A DNA stretch of 16,146 nucleotides from an uncultured Clostridia bacterium (GCA_947177545.1 CAMWVF010000005.1:1-16146), one strand, 5' to 3'; counted from the first letter of the stretch, positions 6,807 through 12,393 are shown. Notes: generated by a model from the letters alone, not told the origin. Program-made: numbers and translations.

Positions 6807-7832
6807 ATGAAAGTAAAAGTTTTAAACGGCGTATCACTCCCCAATATCCCATGGCAGGATAAGCCCGCAGACTGCAAGGACGTAGTTTGGCGCTACAGTG
6901 CAAACCCAATTATCAAAAGAGACCACATCATGGTTAAAAAGGCTAACGGCTACAGAGAACCCTCCAACTCTATCTTCAACAGCTCTGTTGTTCCCTTTGA
7001 GGTAGGCGACTATAAGTTCGCAGGCGTTTTCCGCGTTGACGACAGAGAGCGCAATATGGAGCTTCACGCAGGCTTCTCCAAAGACGGCATCAACTGGGAT
7101 ATCAACGAGGAGAGAATCAAGTTCAAATGCGATATTCCTGAGGTTGGTCAGTGGCAATACGGCTACGACCCCCGCGTATGCAAAATTGACGACAAGTATG
7201 TTGTAACATGGTGCAACGCCTACGGCTGGAAGCCCACCATCGGTATTGCATACACATATGATTTCAAGGAATTCACACAGCTCGAAAACGCATACCTGCC
7301 TTTCAACAGAAACGGCGTTATGTTCCCCCGCAAGATAAACAACAAGTATGTTATGATGAGCCGTCCCTCAGACAGCGGTCATACTCCTTTCGGTGATATG
7401 TTTATCAGCCAGTCTCCCGACCTCACATACTGGGGCGAGCACCGTCACGTTATGGGACCCTCAAAGGGCTGGGAAGCTACAAAAATGGGCGCAGGTCCTA
7501 TCCCTATCGAGACAGACCGCGGCTGGCTCATTTTCTACCACGGCGTACTGACCTCCTGCAACGGTTATGTATACAGCTTCTCCGCTGCTCTCCTTGACAA
7601 GGACGAGCCTTGGAAGGTTCTCAAGAGAGGCGCATCATACCTTATCAGCCCACAGACAGATTACGAGCTTATCGGCGACACAGACGCAGTAACATTCCCC
7701 TGCGCTAACCTTGTTGACGCTGACACAGGCAGGATCTGCATCTACTACGGCTGCGCTGACACCTGCACATCTCTCGCGTTCACATACGTTGATGATGTTA
7801 TGGACTTCCTTGACAACAACAGTCAGGTTTGA
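6807..7832 (+). CDS. Glycoside hydrolase family 130 (GH130_2) beta-1,4-mannoside phosphorylase
   Basis: This is a cytoplasmic phosphorylase that splits a terminal beta-1,4-linked mannose with phosphate, giving mannose 1-phosphate. The 341 residues follow closely my recollection of the gut enzyme UhgbMP: an IPW...CKDVVWRYSANPII start, SNSIFNSSVVPF, and the strongly conserved block YGYDPRVCKIDDKYVVTWCN. In that block Asp121 corresponds to the catalytic aspartate of the family. RNGVMFPRKI, MSRPSDSGHTPFGD, KMGAGPIP and CNGYVYSF follow. The fold is a five-bladed propeller. AAAGGCGG at 6792-6799 sets the start. It has its own promoter and terminator and no mannan cluster beside it. The substrate could be mannooligosaccharides (as with R. 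albus RaMP2) or mannosyl-N-acetylglucosamine from N-glycans. Confidence 0.92.
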   Translation: MKVKVLNGVSLPNIPWQDKPADCKDVVWRYSANPIIKRDHIMVKKANGYREPSNSIFNSSVVPFEVGDYKFAGVFRVDDRERNMELHAGFSKDGINWDINEERIKFKCDIPEVGQWQYGYDPRVCKIDDKYVVTWCNAYGWKPTIGIAYTYDFKEFTQLENAYLPFNRNGVMFPRKINNKYVMMSRPSDSGHTPFGDMFISQSPDLTYWGEHRHVMGPSKGWEATKMGAGPIPIETDRGWLIFYHGVLTSCNGYVYSFSAALLDKDEPWKVLKRGASYLISPQTDYELIGDTDAVTFPCANLVDADTGRICIYYGCADTCTSLAFTYVDDVMDFLDNNSQV

Positions 7833-7874
7833 GCGAGGAACCTCCTGCAGGCATAGTCACCCACAAAGTTAAAT

Positions 7875-7935
7875 AAAACGTACCGAAACTTTACTAAGCC
7901 CCTCAAGGGGGCAGGTAAGTTACGGTACGTTTTTT
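7875..7935. terminator. Long composite hairpin terminator after GH130
   Basis: An 11-bp outer stem (AAAACGTACCG at 7875-7885 with CGGTACGTTTT at 7923-7933) encloses a second, imperfect stem near 7887-7894/7915-7921 and a C-rich/G-rich tip near 7899-7903/7907-7911. A TTTTTT run follows at 7930-7935. Read from either strand it ends in a T-tract, so it likely serves GH130 and the minus-strand XRE genes alike. Confidence 0.88.
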
Positions 7936-7950
7936 ATTATTTGTACGGCA

Positions 7951-8052
7951 TCAATCATCTGTTAAAAATTTATACGGCGGTACTTCCAAAATATCGGCAA
8001 TATCAAAAAGCGTGTCAAGAGAAAAAGATTTACCCGCGTTTTTTACGTGAGC
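7951..8052 (-). pseudogene. 3' remnant of an XRE regulator gene
   Basis: Read on the minus strand, this encodes about 33 codons ending in TGA at 7951-7953, with the core SLDTLFDIADILEVPPYKF. That matches the C-terminal end of the intact XRE gene at 8367-8597 (SLDTLFDIAEALKVSPYKF), including the TDD/MDD terminus and the bases just past the stop. The frame is closed by a TAA just upstream at 8053-8055, and the helix-turn-helix half is missing. The intact XRE gene at 8057-8269 now directly abuts the break, so a duplication followed by deletion or insertion is likely. Confidence 0.7.
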
Positions 8053-8056
8053 TTAT

Positions 8057-8269
8057 TTATAATGCCGTTTTCTTATTATTTGTCCGCTCCAAAAGATAAT
8101 CGGTCGAAACATTATGAAAATCAGCAAGCTTTTTAAGAATTTCTGTCGGGATATCAATATCGCCGCATTCGTAATTGCTGTAAACGCGCTGACTGCAATT
8201 CAGGATTTCAGCAATTTGCTTTTGCGTCATATCCTTATCCTCGCGCAGATCGCGTATTCTTCTGTACAT
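8057..8269 (-). CDS. Small XRE/Cro-type regulator (70 residues)
   Basis: This is a minimal helix-turn-helix DNA-binding protein, hardly longer than one HTH_3 domain: YRRIRDLREDKDMTQKQIAEIL, then NCSQRVYSNYECG, then PTEILKKLADFHNVSTDYLL and a short basic tail. The frame is open to 8323, but the ATG at 8269 is chosen because AGGTGA lies five bases before it. An upstream start would place the coding region across the -10 and operator repeats. Its promoter region holds two 17-bp inverted repeats and a 12-bp palindrome, so self-repression is likely. The small, Cro-like size suits a phage or mobile-element switch protein, though no phage structural gene is present. Confidence 0.82.
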   Translation of the reverse strand: MYRRIRDLREDKDMTQKQIAEILNCSQRVYSNYECGDIDIPTEILKKLADFHNVSTDYLLERTNNKKTAL

Positions 8270-8296
8270 AATAATCACCTCACGGTGATTATTATA
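8268..8296 (-). promoter_or_regulatory. 12-bp perfect palindrome over the -10, ribosome site and start codon of the 70-residue XRE gene
   Basis: ATAATAATCACC (8268-8279) and GGTGATTATTAT (8284-8295) are exact inverted copies around four bases. On the minus strand the distal arm contains the TATAAT -10 (8291-8296), and the proximal arm contains the AGGTGA ribosome site and the start of the ATG. A transcript starting about seven bases past this -10 would lack the distal arm. A transcript reading through from the XRE gene at 8367-8597 would carry both arms and fold the ribosome site into a stem. Confidence 0.8.
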
Positions 8297-8299
8297 CCT

Positions 8300-8341
8300 T
8301 AGCGAGTAATTCGCTATCGACATATAGCGAAAAATTCGCTA
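8300..8341 (-). promoter_or_regulatory. Pair of 17-bp operators, TAGCGA-N5-TCGCTA
   Basis: TAGCGAGTAATTCGCTA (8300-8316) and TAGCGAAAAATTCGCTA (8325-8341) are two nearly identical dyads whose centres are 25 bp apart. The first overlaps the spacer and -35 zone of the minus-strand XRE promoter (-10 at 8291-8296; best -35 TCGATA at 8315-8320, spacing 18). The arrangement resembles tandem Cro/CI operators and points to cooperative autoregulation by the adjacent XRE protein. Confidence 0.8.
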
Positions 8342-8366
8342 TAATATTATTATAAAATAAATTACA

Positions 8367-8597
8367 TCAATCGTCCATTAAGAATTTATATGGCGACACT
8401 TTCAAAGCTTCAGCGATATCAAAAAGCGTGTCAAGCGAAACAGCCCTGTTGACGTTCGGAGCTTCCACCGCTCCGATAAACGAGACGTCTTTGCTGATTT
8501 TTTCGGCTAACTGTTCCTGTGTAATACCATTGCATTTGCGATAATAACTTATTTTCAAGCCGATTTTTTTGTACCTTTCATAATATTGCTTTTTCAT
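8367..8597 (-). CDS. XRE/Cro-CI-type regulator (76 residues)
   Basis: This is a single-domain helix-turn-helix protein. Residues 9-70 form the domain: YKKIGLKISYYRKCNGITQEQLAEKI, a recognition-helix stretch VSFIGAVEAPNVNRAV, then SLDTLFDIAEALKVSPYKFL. AAGGAGG six bases before the ATG fixes the start. It is the intact relative of the remnant at 7951-8052. It lies 25 bases upstream of the operator pair that governs the next XRE gene, so read-through could link the two. No sensor domain is present, and its own target is unknown. Confidence 0.82.
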   Translation of the reverse strand: MKKQYYERYKKIGLKISYYRKCNGITQEQLAEKISKDVSFIGAVEAPNVNRAVSLDTLFDIAEALKVSPYKFLMDD

Positions 8598-8649
8598 ATT
8601 ATGCCTCCTTGCCTAATAATACCTAAGCATACCAAATTATAATTATCAC

Positions 8650-8943
8650 TTATTCTTTTGAAGTTTTAAAATAATCAACAAGCTGCATTACCATTTCCTG
8701 TTCGCGCTCGTTAAGACCGGCAATATCTATTTTTAAACCGTCGTCAAGACTTAAAAGGTAGTCGGCTGAAACTCCGAATACTTTTGATAATTCGGCAAGA
8801 TAACAGCATGACGGTGCGGAAAGAGCCATTTCCCATGAATTTACCGTAGCTCTTGTAACACCGATCCTCTTGGCAAGCTGTTTTTGAGTAAGTCCGATTT
8901 TGCCGCGTAATTCTTTTATACGTTCATCAATAATCATTATCAT
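8650..8943 (-). CDS. XRE/Cro-CI-type regulator with C-terminal helical tail
   Basis: This regulator of about 97 residues is headed by an HTH_3 domain: DERIKELRGKIGLTQKQLAKRI, then GVTRATVNSWEMALSAPSCC, then YLAELSKVFGVSADYLLSLD. The tail GLNEREQEMVMQLVDYFKTSKE resembles that of the regulator at 6247-6576 and may drive oligomerisation. Three ATGs lie at the start. The one at 8943 sits seven bases after GGAGG, whereas the first (8949) is too close. The gene diverges from the SLOG gene at 9100, and inverted repeats between them fit control of both genes by this protein. Confidence 0.85.
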   Translation of the reverse strand: MIMIIDERIKELRGKIGLTQKQLAKRIGVTRATVNSWEMALSAPSCCYLAELSKVFGVSADYLLSLDDGLKIDIAGLNEREQEMVMQLVDYFKTSKE

Positions 8944-8963
8944 TGTCATTCCTCCTTAGAATT

Positions 8964-9018
8964 ATTATAGCTTGTTATATTAATATAATTAACATTTTAA
9001 ATAATTAGTAATGTTAAT
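8964..9018. promoter_or_regulatory. Divergent control region: -10 of the XRE gene and paired inverted repeats
   Basis: The minus-strand -10 TATAAT is at 8964-8969. A perfect 14-bp palindrome TTATATTAATATAA (8975-8988) lies in its spacer zone. ATTAACATT (8988-8996) and AATGTTAAT (9010-9018) form 9-bp arms 13 bases apart, reaching to within 18 bases of the SLOG -35. All are AT-rich, so part of the symmetry could be chance, but the exact 9-bp dyad is a good operator candidate for the XRE protein at 8650-8943. Confidence 0.6.
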
Positions 9019-9036
9019 CTTTAAAGATAATAATAC

Positions 9037-9065
9037 TTGACATGACTATTTTATTATGATACAAT
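9037..9065 (+). promoter_or_regulatory. Near-consensus promoter of the SLOG gene
   Basis: A perfect TTGACA (9037-9042) is followed after 17 bases by TACAAT (9060-9065), with TGA as an extended -10. The leader is about 28 bases. The strength suggests that this gene is normally held down by a repressor. Confidence 0.82.
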
Positions 9066-9099
9066 AAAATTATAAAATTTTTTCTAAAGGAGATAAAAA

Positions 9100-9618
9100 A
9101 TGACAAGCTGCTTTTTCACGGGACATAGATCCTTTTCATATAAAAAAGACCCGGACGTTTTGGATTATCTCGGAAACTTACTTCCAATTCTCGCTGAAAA
9201 CGGCGTTACCGATTTTTACAGCGGCGGCGCACTCGGCTGGGATAAGGAATGTGAATTTATAATATATATTATGAAAAAAATGTACTATCCGCAAATTAAG
9301 CTTCACCTTGTTTTGCCGTGTCCGCCGGAAATACAGTCCCAAAATTGGAGCAAAAAGGACAAGGCTGAATTTAAAACAAGGTTAGAAGCTGCCGACAGCG
9401 TTAAAATAGTGTCGGAAGAAAATGACAAAGACTGCATGAAAAAAAGAAACGCCCGACTTGTTGAATCGGGCGATATATGCGTTTGCTATTTCAATAGAAA
9501 GGATTTTCGCAGCGGAACTGGACAAACCGTCCGTATGGCAGAAAAAGCAAATAAAATAATTTTTAATCTGAACTTTTTGCGAAAACGCAAAATCAATTTA
9601 ACCTCAAACGATAATTAA
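9100..9618 (+). CDS. SLOG-superfamily (YpsA/DUF1273-like) protein
   Basis: This 172-residue protein has the Rossmann-like SLOG fold expected to bind a nucleotide-derived ligand. It starts with TSCFFTGHRSF (TGHR at 7-10). The phosphate-binding turn is SGGALGWD at 41-48. A strand ending LVLPCP lies at 70-75. The later part has KRNARLVESGDICVCYF (115-131) and SGTGQTVRMAEKA (138-150). These match YpsA-type proteins found in Firmicutes and phages. AAAGGAGA at 9086-9093 sets the start. SLOG relatives include DprA, LOG phosphoribohydrolases and ligand sensors of defence systems, but nothing fused here shows an effector. Its divergent XRE partner and strong promoter suggest an inducible accessory function. 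The tail (RKRKINLTSN) is basic and probably disordered. Confidence 0.8.
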   Translation: MTSCFFTGHRSFSYKKDPDVLDYLGNLLPILAENGVTDFYSGGALGWDKECEFIIYIMKKMYYPQIKLHLVLPCPPEIQSQNWSKKDKAEFKTRLEAADSVKIVSEENDKDCMKKRNARLVESGDICVCYFNRKDFRSGTGQTVRMAEKANKIIFNLNFLRKRKINLTSNDN

Positions 9619-9629
9619 TCTTTCACCTG

Positions 9630-10088
9630 TCAACTGTTAGTGAGCCAATATTTGCCTTTCTTGCGGTAGCTGCGGTAATCGAATTTAGTCAGGTCGAAAA
9701 TAAATTCCAGCATTTCCTCGGTGGCTTCAAGGATATCCTTTATAAAGTCCGCGCCTATCTCCTCAGGAATGTCGGCAGGGTACCTTGTTTCTATGTAGTA
9801 CCTGTTAAGCAGGGTACTCTTGCCAATCCATTTTGTAAAGGACTGATCCGTCAGCGCAGCCTGCTTGCAAAGCCAAGTCAAGTTGTGACCGTCAAAAAGC
9901 TTGCGGTGCTTGTACAGCATGAAAGCTTTCAGACCCTTTTCCATAGCCTGCTGACAATGGAACACCGCGGGCTTTGCGAGACGCTCGTCCTCCATAAGCG
10001 CCCTTGCGGACATTATATCAAGGCAGGCATGGTAAAGCCAGTCGTAATAACGCTTGCTGTCGGTGGAATGACTACTGCTTCTGCTCAT
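9630..10088 (-). CDS. HEPN-domain protein paired with a nucleotidyltransferase-fold protein
   Basis: This is a 152-residue all-helical HEPN protein. The pfam05168-type pattern is clear: WLYHACLDIMSARALM (17-32), FHCQQAMEKGLKAFML (43-58), a GHNLTWL turn (67-73) and LLNRYYIETRYPADIP (93-108). The C-terminus is aromatic and basic. The R-x4-6-H motif that makes HEPN toxins RNases is not visible, so a toxin role is doubtful. The frame is open to 10151, but the ATG at 10088 is chosen because GGGA lies nine bases upstream. This gives a 17-base overlap with the upstream partner gene, meaning coupled translation and probably a two-subunit complex. It converges on the SLOG gene with only 11 bases between their ends. 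Confidence 0.8.
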   Translation of the reverse strand: MSRSSSHSTDSKRYYDWLYHACLDIMSARALMEDERLAKPAVFHCQQAMEKGLKAFMLYKHRKLFDGHNLTWLCKQAALTDQSFTKWIGKSTLLNRYYIETRYPADIPEEIGADFIKDILEATEEMLEFIFDLTKFDYRSYRKKGKYWLTNS

Positions 10089-10389
10089 ATAACACATTCC
10101 CTTCATCGTCAACTCTGTAGGCGAACGAAAAATCGTCGTCCAGGCACTCATTCCAATCGCTTATTGTGTACACGATAATATCGCAGGGTACGGGGCAGTC
10201 GGTCTTTAAAAGTATCTCCGACTCCAGATCGGAGCGGCTTTCGTATTGATCCCCCACAACTATGCACAGCTTAAAGCGGATAACCTCCCCCTTTGAATTT
10301 TTCTTTGCGGAAACAAGAAAAATTTGCATGGGGTCGCAGATTTTTACAATGTCCTCAATCATATCTTTTATTACGGGAATATTTTTCAT
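10072..10389 (-). CDS. Degenerate MNT-type nucleotidyltransferase-fold protein
   Basis: The 105-residue product is in the place and of the size of the minimal nucleotidyltransferase that partners HEPN proteins. It keeps the fold's rhythm: an N-terminal helix, IFLVSAKKNSKGEVIRFKLCIVV (split here only by position, about 23-45), then PCDIIVYTISDW (68-79). The GS before the first helix is VS, and the two metal-binding aspartates of the SDxD motif appear as Lys40 and Cys42. Only the third, Asp70, remains. Catalysis is therefore unlikely. The ATG at 10389 has AGGAGG eight bases upstream; the frame's earlier ATG (10437) lies in a hairpin. The family call rests on synteny plus a weak pattern, so it needs a profile comparison. 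Confidence 0.6.
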   Translation of the reverse strand: MKNIPVIKDMIEDIVKICDPMQIFLVSAKKNSKGEVIRFKLCIVVGDQYESRSDLESEILLKTDCPVPCDIIVYTISDWNECLDDDFSFAYRVDDEGNVLYEQKQ

Positions 10390-10417
10390 AATATCAGCCT
10401 CCTGACTTATTTCGCCC

Positions 10418-10435
10418 GCCCCCTTGATAGGGGGC
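10418..10435 (-). promoter_or_regulatory. GC hairpin in the leader of the MNT/HEPN pair
   Basis: GCCCCC (10418-10423) and GGGGGC (10430-10435) form a 6-bp stem with a six-base loop. There is no T-tract on either strand, so it is not a typical terminator. A minus-strand TATAAT lies just upstream (10442-10447) without a good -35. A transcript from it would begin with this stem-loop. Confidence 0.45.
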
Positions 10436-10457
10436 ATAAATATTATAAAAGCTTATA

Positions 10458-11441
10458 TCATCTAACGGTTGCAGCAGACTCTCGCTGCGGGACGTTCCCC
10501 GCAGAATACCCCGACTCCTCTATGAGTCTTTGCCCCTCCTCGGACAGTATCCATTCTATTACTTTAGGGACGTTTTCATTAACGTTATCTTTGCGGTACA
10601 CGGCGTAAAAATCCATTGTTACGGGATAGCTGTCGCTTCTGATATTTTCCCTGTCGGGGTAAACCCCGTCCACCGCAAGCATTTTTATGCCCTGCTTTCC
10701 CGAAATACCCGTGACGAAATATCTGAACGAAAAGCCAAGGGACTTCCCTAAGATATTCGCCGTATTTTCTTTCAGTGGAACGTCCCCCATAAATTTTACA
10801 AGGGCGGACTGACTGCCGCTGCCCTCAAGCCTTTGGAGGGCGTTTATTGGATAATGTCCGCCGCCAAGGTCGCTCCAGCTCGTTATTTTTCCCGAGTACA
10901 CGTCCCTTATCTGCTGTACGGTCAAGCCGTCCACGGGATTGTTCTCGCTGACGATAAACACGAAAGCCTCCTTGCCGATTGGCTGGAAAACAAGCTCTGC
11001 GCCCTTTTCCTCAGCGTACTGCAATTGGGCTTCCGAGGGTGCGGCAACGAAAATAATATCAGCAGTACCGTCCACAACGGCAGTGTAGGCTCTTAAAGTG
11101 TTGCGGTACCGGACTGCGCTTTCGGGTGCAAAATTTTCGCCGTCGAAAAAACAGCACCCCTCGGGATATATCGCGTCAGCAACAGCCGTATACACAGGCA
11201 GGAGAGCCGCCGCGCCGTCAAGAACGGGCAATTCTCCCGATATTTTAAAATCCGTATCAATGTGCGCAATAAGAGAATTCTCGTCAAAGGGGAGATATTG
11301 CGCAGGGTCTATAGCTTCGCTTTGGGAAGCCTCTCCGGGACTGTTCCGATAGCGCACGGTAAAATTAAAATATATGCCTAAATCAAACAGCAGGAAAGCA
11401 AGAGCTATACCCAAAATAAAAAGCTTTTGTTTTTTAGTCAT
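10458..11441 (-). CDS. Membrane-anchored PstS-like periplasmic-binding-fold protein
   Basis: This 327-residue protein has the PBP_like_2/PstS fold but is held by an uncleaved N-terminal membrane span (residues 7-27) instead of a lipoprotein cysteine. PstS-like landmarks are LPVLDGAAALLPVYTAVADA (71-90), the equivalent of the phosphate-binding first loop; DGTADIIFVAAPS (124-136); NPVDGLTVQQIRDVYSGKITSWSDLG (168-193, named by position) and EGSGSQSALVKFM (206-218). The fold is therefore clear, but no pst permease or ATPase genes are present, and a ligand other than phosphate is possible. Two small membrane-protein genes lie just upstream in the same direction, with a gap of 13 bases. The ribosome site is a run of seven G that immediately follows the TAG of the preceding gene. 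Confidence 0.82.
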   Translation of the reverse strand: MTKKQKLFILGIALAFLLFDLGIYFNFTVRYRNSPGEASQSEAIDPAQYLPFDENSLIAHIDTDFKISGELPVLDGAAALLPVYTAVADAIYPEGCCFFDGENFAPESAVRYRNTLRAYTAVVDGTADIIFVAAPSEAQLQYAEEKGAELVFQPIGKEAFVFIVSENNPVDGLTVQQIRDVYSGKITSWSDLGGGHYPINALQRLEGSGSQSALVKFMGDVPLKENTANILGKSLGFSFRYFVTGISGKQGIKMLAVDGVYPDRENIRSDSYPVTMDFYAVYRKDNVNENVPKVIEWILSEEGQRLIEESGYSAGNVPQRESAATVR

Positions 11442-11454
11442 AGCCGTACCCCCC

Positions 11455-11592
11455 CTACCGCTCGTTGCCGATATAGGTCAGAATGGAGCAATGGCGGTGA
11501 AGATAGACCGTGTACGCCGTCAAAGCCGCTGTGCTTATTATCCCCGCCGCAAGGACGGCGGCAATGGCTTTCAGAAATTTTTTATTACTCAT
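11455..11592 (-). CDS. 45-residue single-span membrane protein
   Basis: This is a short open frame with a strong ribosome site (GGGAGG five bases before the ATG). It encodes MSNKKFLKAIAAVLAAG, a continuing hydrophobic span to about residue 29, and a short tail HRHCSILTYIGNER with one cysteine. No family is recognised. It lies 12 bases after the stop of the 83-residue membrane protein and 13 bases before the anchored binding protein, so all three are almost certainly co-transcribed. The tight spacing and ribosome site argue that it is real despite its length. The N-terminus could also be read as a signal peptide, but no cleavage site stands out. Confidence 0.7.
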   Translation of the reverse strand: MSNKKFLKAIAAVLAAGIISTAALTAYTVYLHRHCSILTYIGNER

Positions 11593-11604
11593 AGTTTCCT
11601 CCCG

Positions 11605-11856
11605 TTACATATACATTACTGCCGCCGCAAGCATTATTATTAACGCAACGACCGCAATAACCATTATCCCAAATACTGTGCCGAGTATTATCGCAGCAAA
11701 TTTATAACCCTTGCGCTCACCCGAATTTTCTTTAGGACATTTTATAAATTTAACAAGAGAGACTATAAAGCCGACCAGTACTGCCAAAGGTACAGCCGCC
11801 AACAGCAAATAGAACAATATTCCCAAAACATCTCCTGTACTCATACCTGTACTCAT
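11605..11856 (-). CDS. 83-residue two-span membrane protein
   Basis: No named family is recognised. The product has two hydrophobic spans (about 8-36 and 49-81) joined by a short basic cytoplasmic-type loop, KFIKCPKENSGERKGYK. The ATG at 11856 follows GGGAGGTG at a suitable distance. A further ATG 12 bases on is created by an exact-in-11-of-12 duplication, so the protein starts MSTGMSTG and translation could begin at either. It is the first gene of the unit that continues with the 45-residue protein and the anchored binding protein. Confidence 0.72.
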   Translation of the reverse strand: MSTGMSTGDVLGILFYLLLAAVPLAVLVGFIVSLVKFIKCPKENSGERKGYKFAAIILGTVFGIMVIAVVALIIMLAAAVMYM

Positions 11857-11910
11857 AAATATACACCTCCCATTAAAAATTGTGACAAAAAACCCGTACA
11901 CCGTGTATAT

Positions 11911-11939
11911 ATTATACCATTTCAGCCGTTTGGGTGCAA
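11911..11939 (-). promoter_or_regulatory. Promoter of the small-membrane-protein/binding-protein operon
   Basis: On the minus strand TATAAT (11911-11916) has the extended element TGG and, 17 bases further, TTGCAC (11934-11939), which matches the -35 consensus only in its TTG. It lies 55 bases before the first gene. Confidence 0.6.
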
Positions 11940-12005
11940 TATGCCGTTTGTAACTATCTGAGTGACATTTGTCATTTTATACGGAAAACATGACCGTACC
12001 CATAT

Positions 12006-12051
12006 AAAAATCGCCGCAAGCACGGGAAAAACCTTGCTGCGGCGTATTTTT
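12006..12051. terminator. Bidirectional terminator at the end of the acc-acpP cluster
   Basis: CGCCGCA (12012-12018) pairs with TGCGGCG (12038-12044), and flanking A and T runs (12006-12011 with 12046-12051, one bulged T) extend the stem to about 13 bp with T-tracts on both strands. It lies 19 bases past the acpP stop. Confidence 0.88.
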
Positions 12052-12069
12052 ACCTTTAGTGAAAGCACA

Positions 12070-12297
12070 TTACTGATTATCCTCGATATACTTAACAATA
12101 TCGCCGACGGTCTTAATGCTTTCAACAGCCTCATCGGGAATCTCGATATCGAATTCCTCTTCAAGGCTCATTACAAGGTCAACTACGTCGAGAGAGTCTG
12201 CGCCCAGGTCGTCCTGGATATTTGCGCTTGTCATTACCTTATCAGCGTCAACATCGAGCTGCTCAACGATAATTTCCTTTACCTTATCAAATACCAT
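12070..12297 (-). CDS. acpP: Acyl carrier protein
   Basis: This is the small acidic carrier of growing fatty-acyl chains in type II fatty-acid synthesis, acting in the cytoplasm. The 75 residues are of standard length, and the phosphopantetheine attachment site is Ser35 in [13 protein letters not shown]. Helix I is [14 protein letters not shown], and the C-terminal helix ends [16 protein letters not shown] eight bases before the ATG sets the start. It is the last gene of the minus-strand acc cluster, 96 bases after accA, and is followed by a strong terminator. The large gap leaves room for its own promoter, useful because this protein is needed in excess. Confidence 0.96.
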   Translation of the reverse strand: MVFDKVKEIIVEQLDVDADKVMTSANIQDDLGADSLDVVDLVMSLEEEFDIEIPDEAVESIKTVGDIVKYIEDNQ

Positions 12298-12314
12298 GTG
12301 TTTTGCCTCCGTTC

Positions 12315-12342
12315 ATATTATTTTTTATTGGTATAAAGACAA
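12315..12342 (-). promoter_or_regulatory. Possible internal promoter for acpP
   Basis: On the minus strand TTGTCT (12337-12342) and TAATAT (12315-12320) are 16 bases apart, each matching consensus at four of six positions. There is no terminator between accA and this point, so read-through is equally possible. Confidence 0.35.
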
Positions 12343-12393
12343 TATAAACTGTCCTTATAGGCTGACCTCATACGGCAAATTTTTGGTGGAAAA

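Noticed and set aside
9575..9592. Hairpin TTTTGCG-AAAA-CGCAAAA between the convergent SLOG and HEPN genes
   Set aside because: It lies inside the SLOG coding region, and neither strand shows a T-tract directly after the stem, so I do not call it a terminator.
12335..12356. Short inverted repeat (AAAGACA/TGTCCTT) in the accA-acpP gap as a fatty-acid regulator operator
   Set aside because: It has a mismatch and does not resemble the known FapR or FabT operator patterns.
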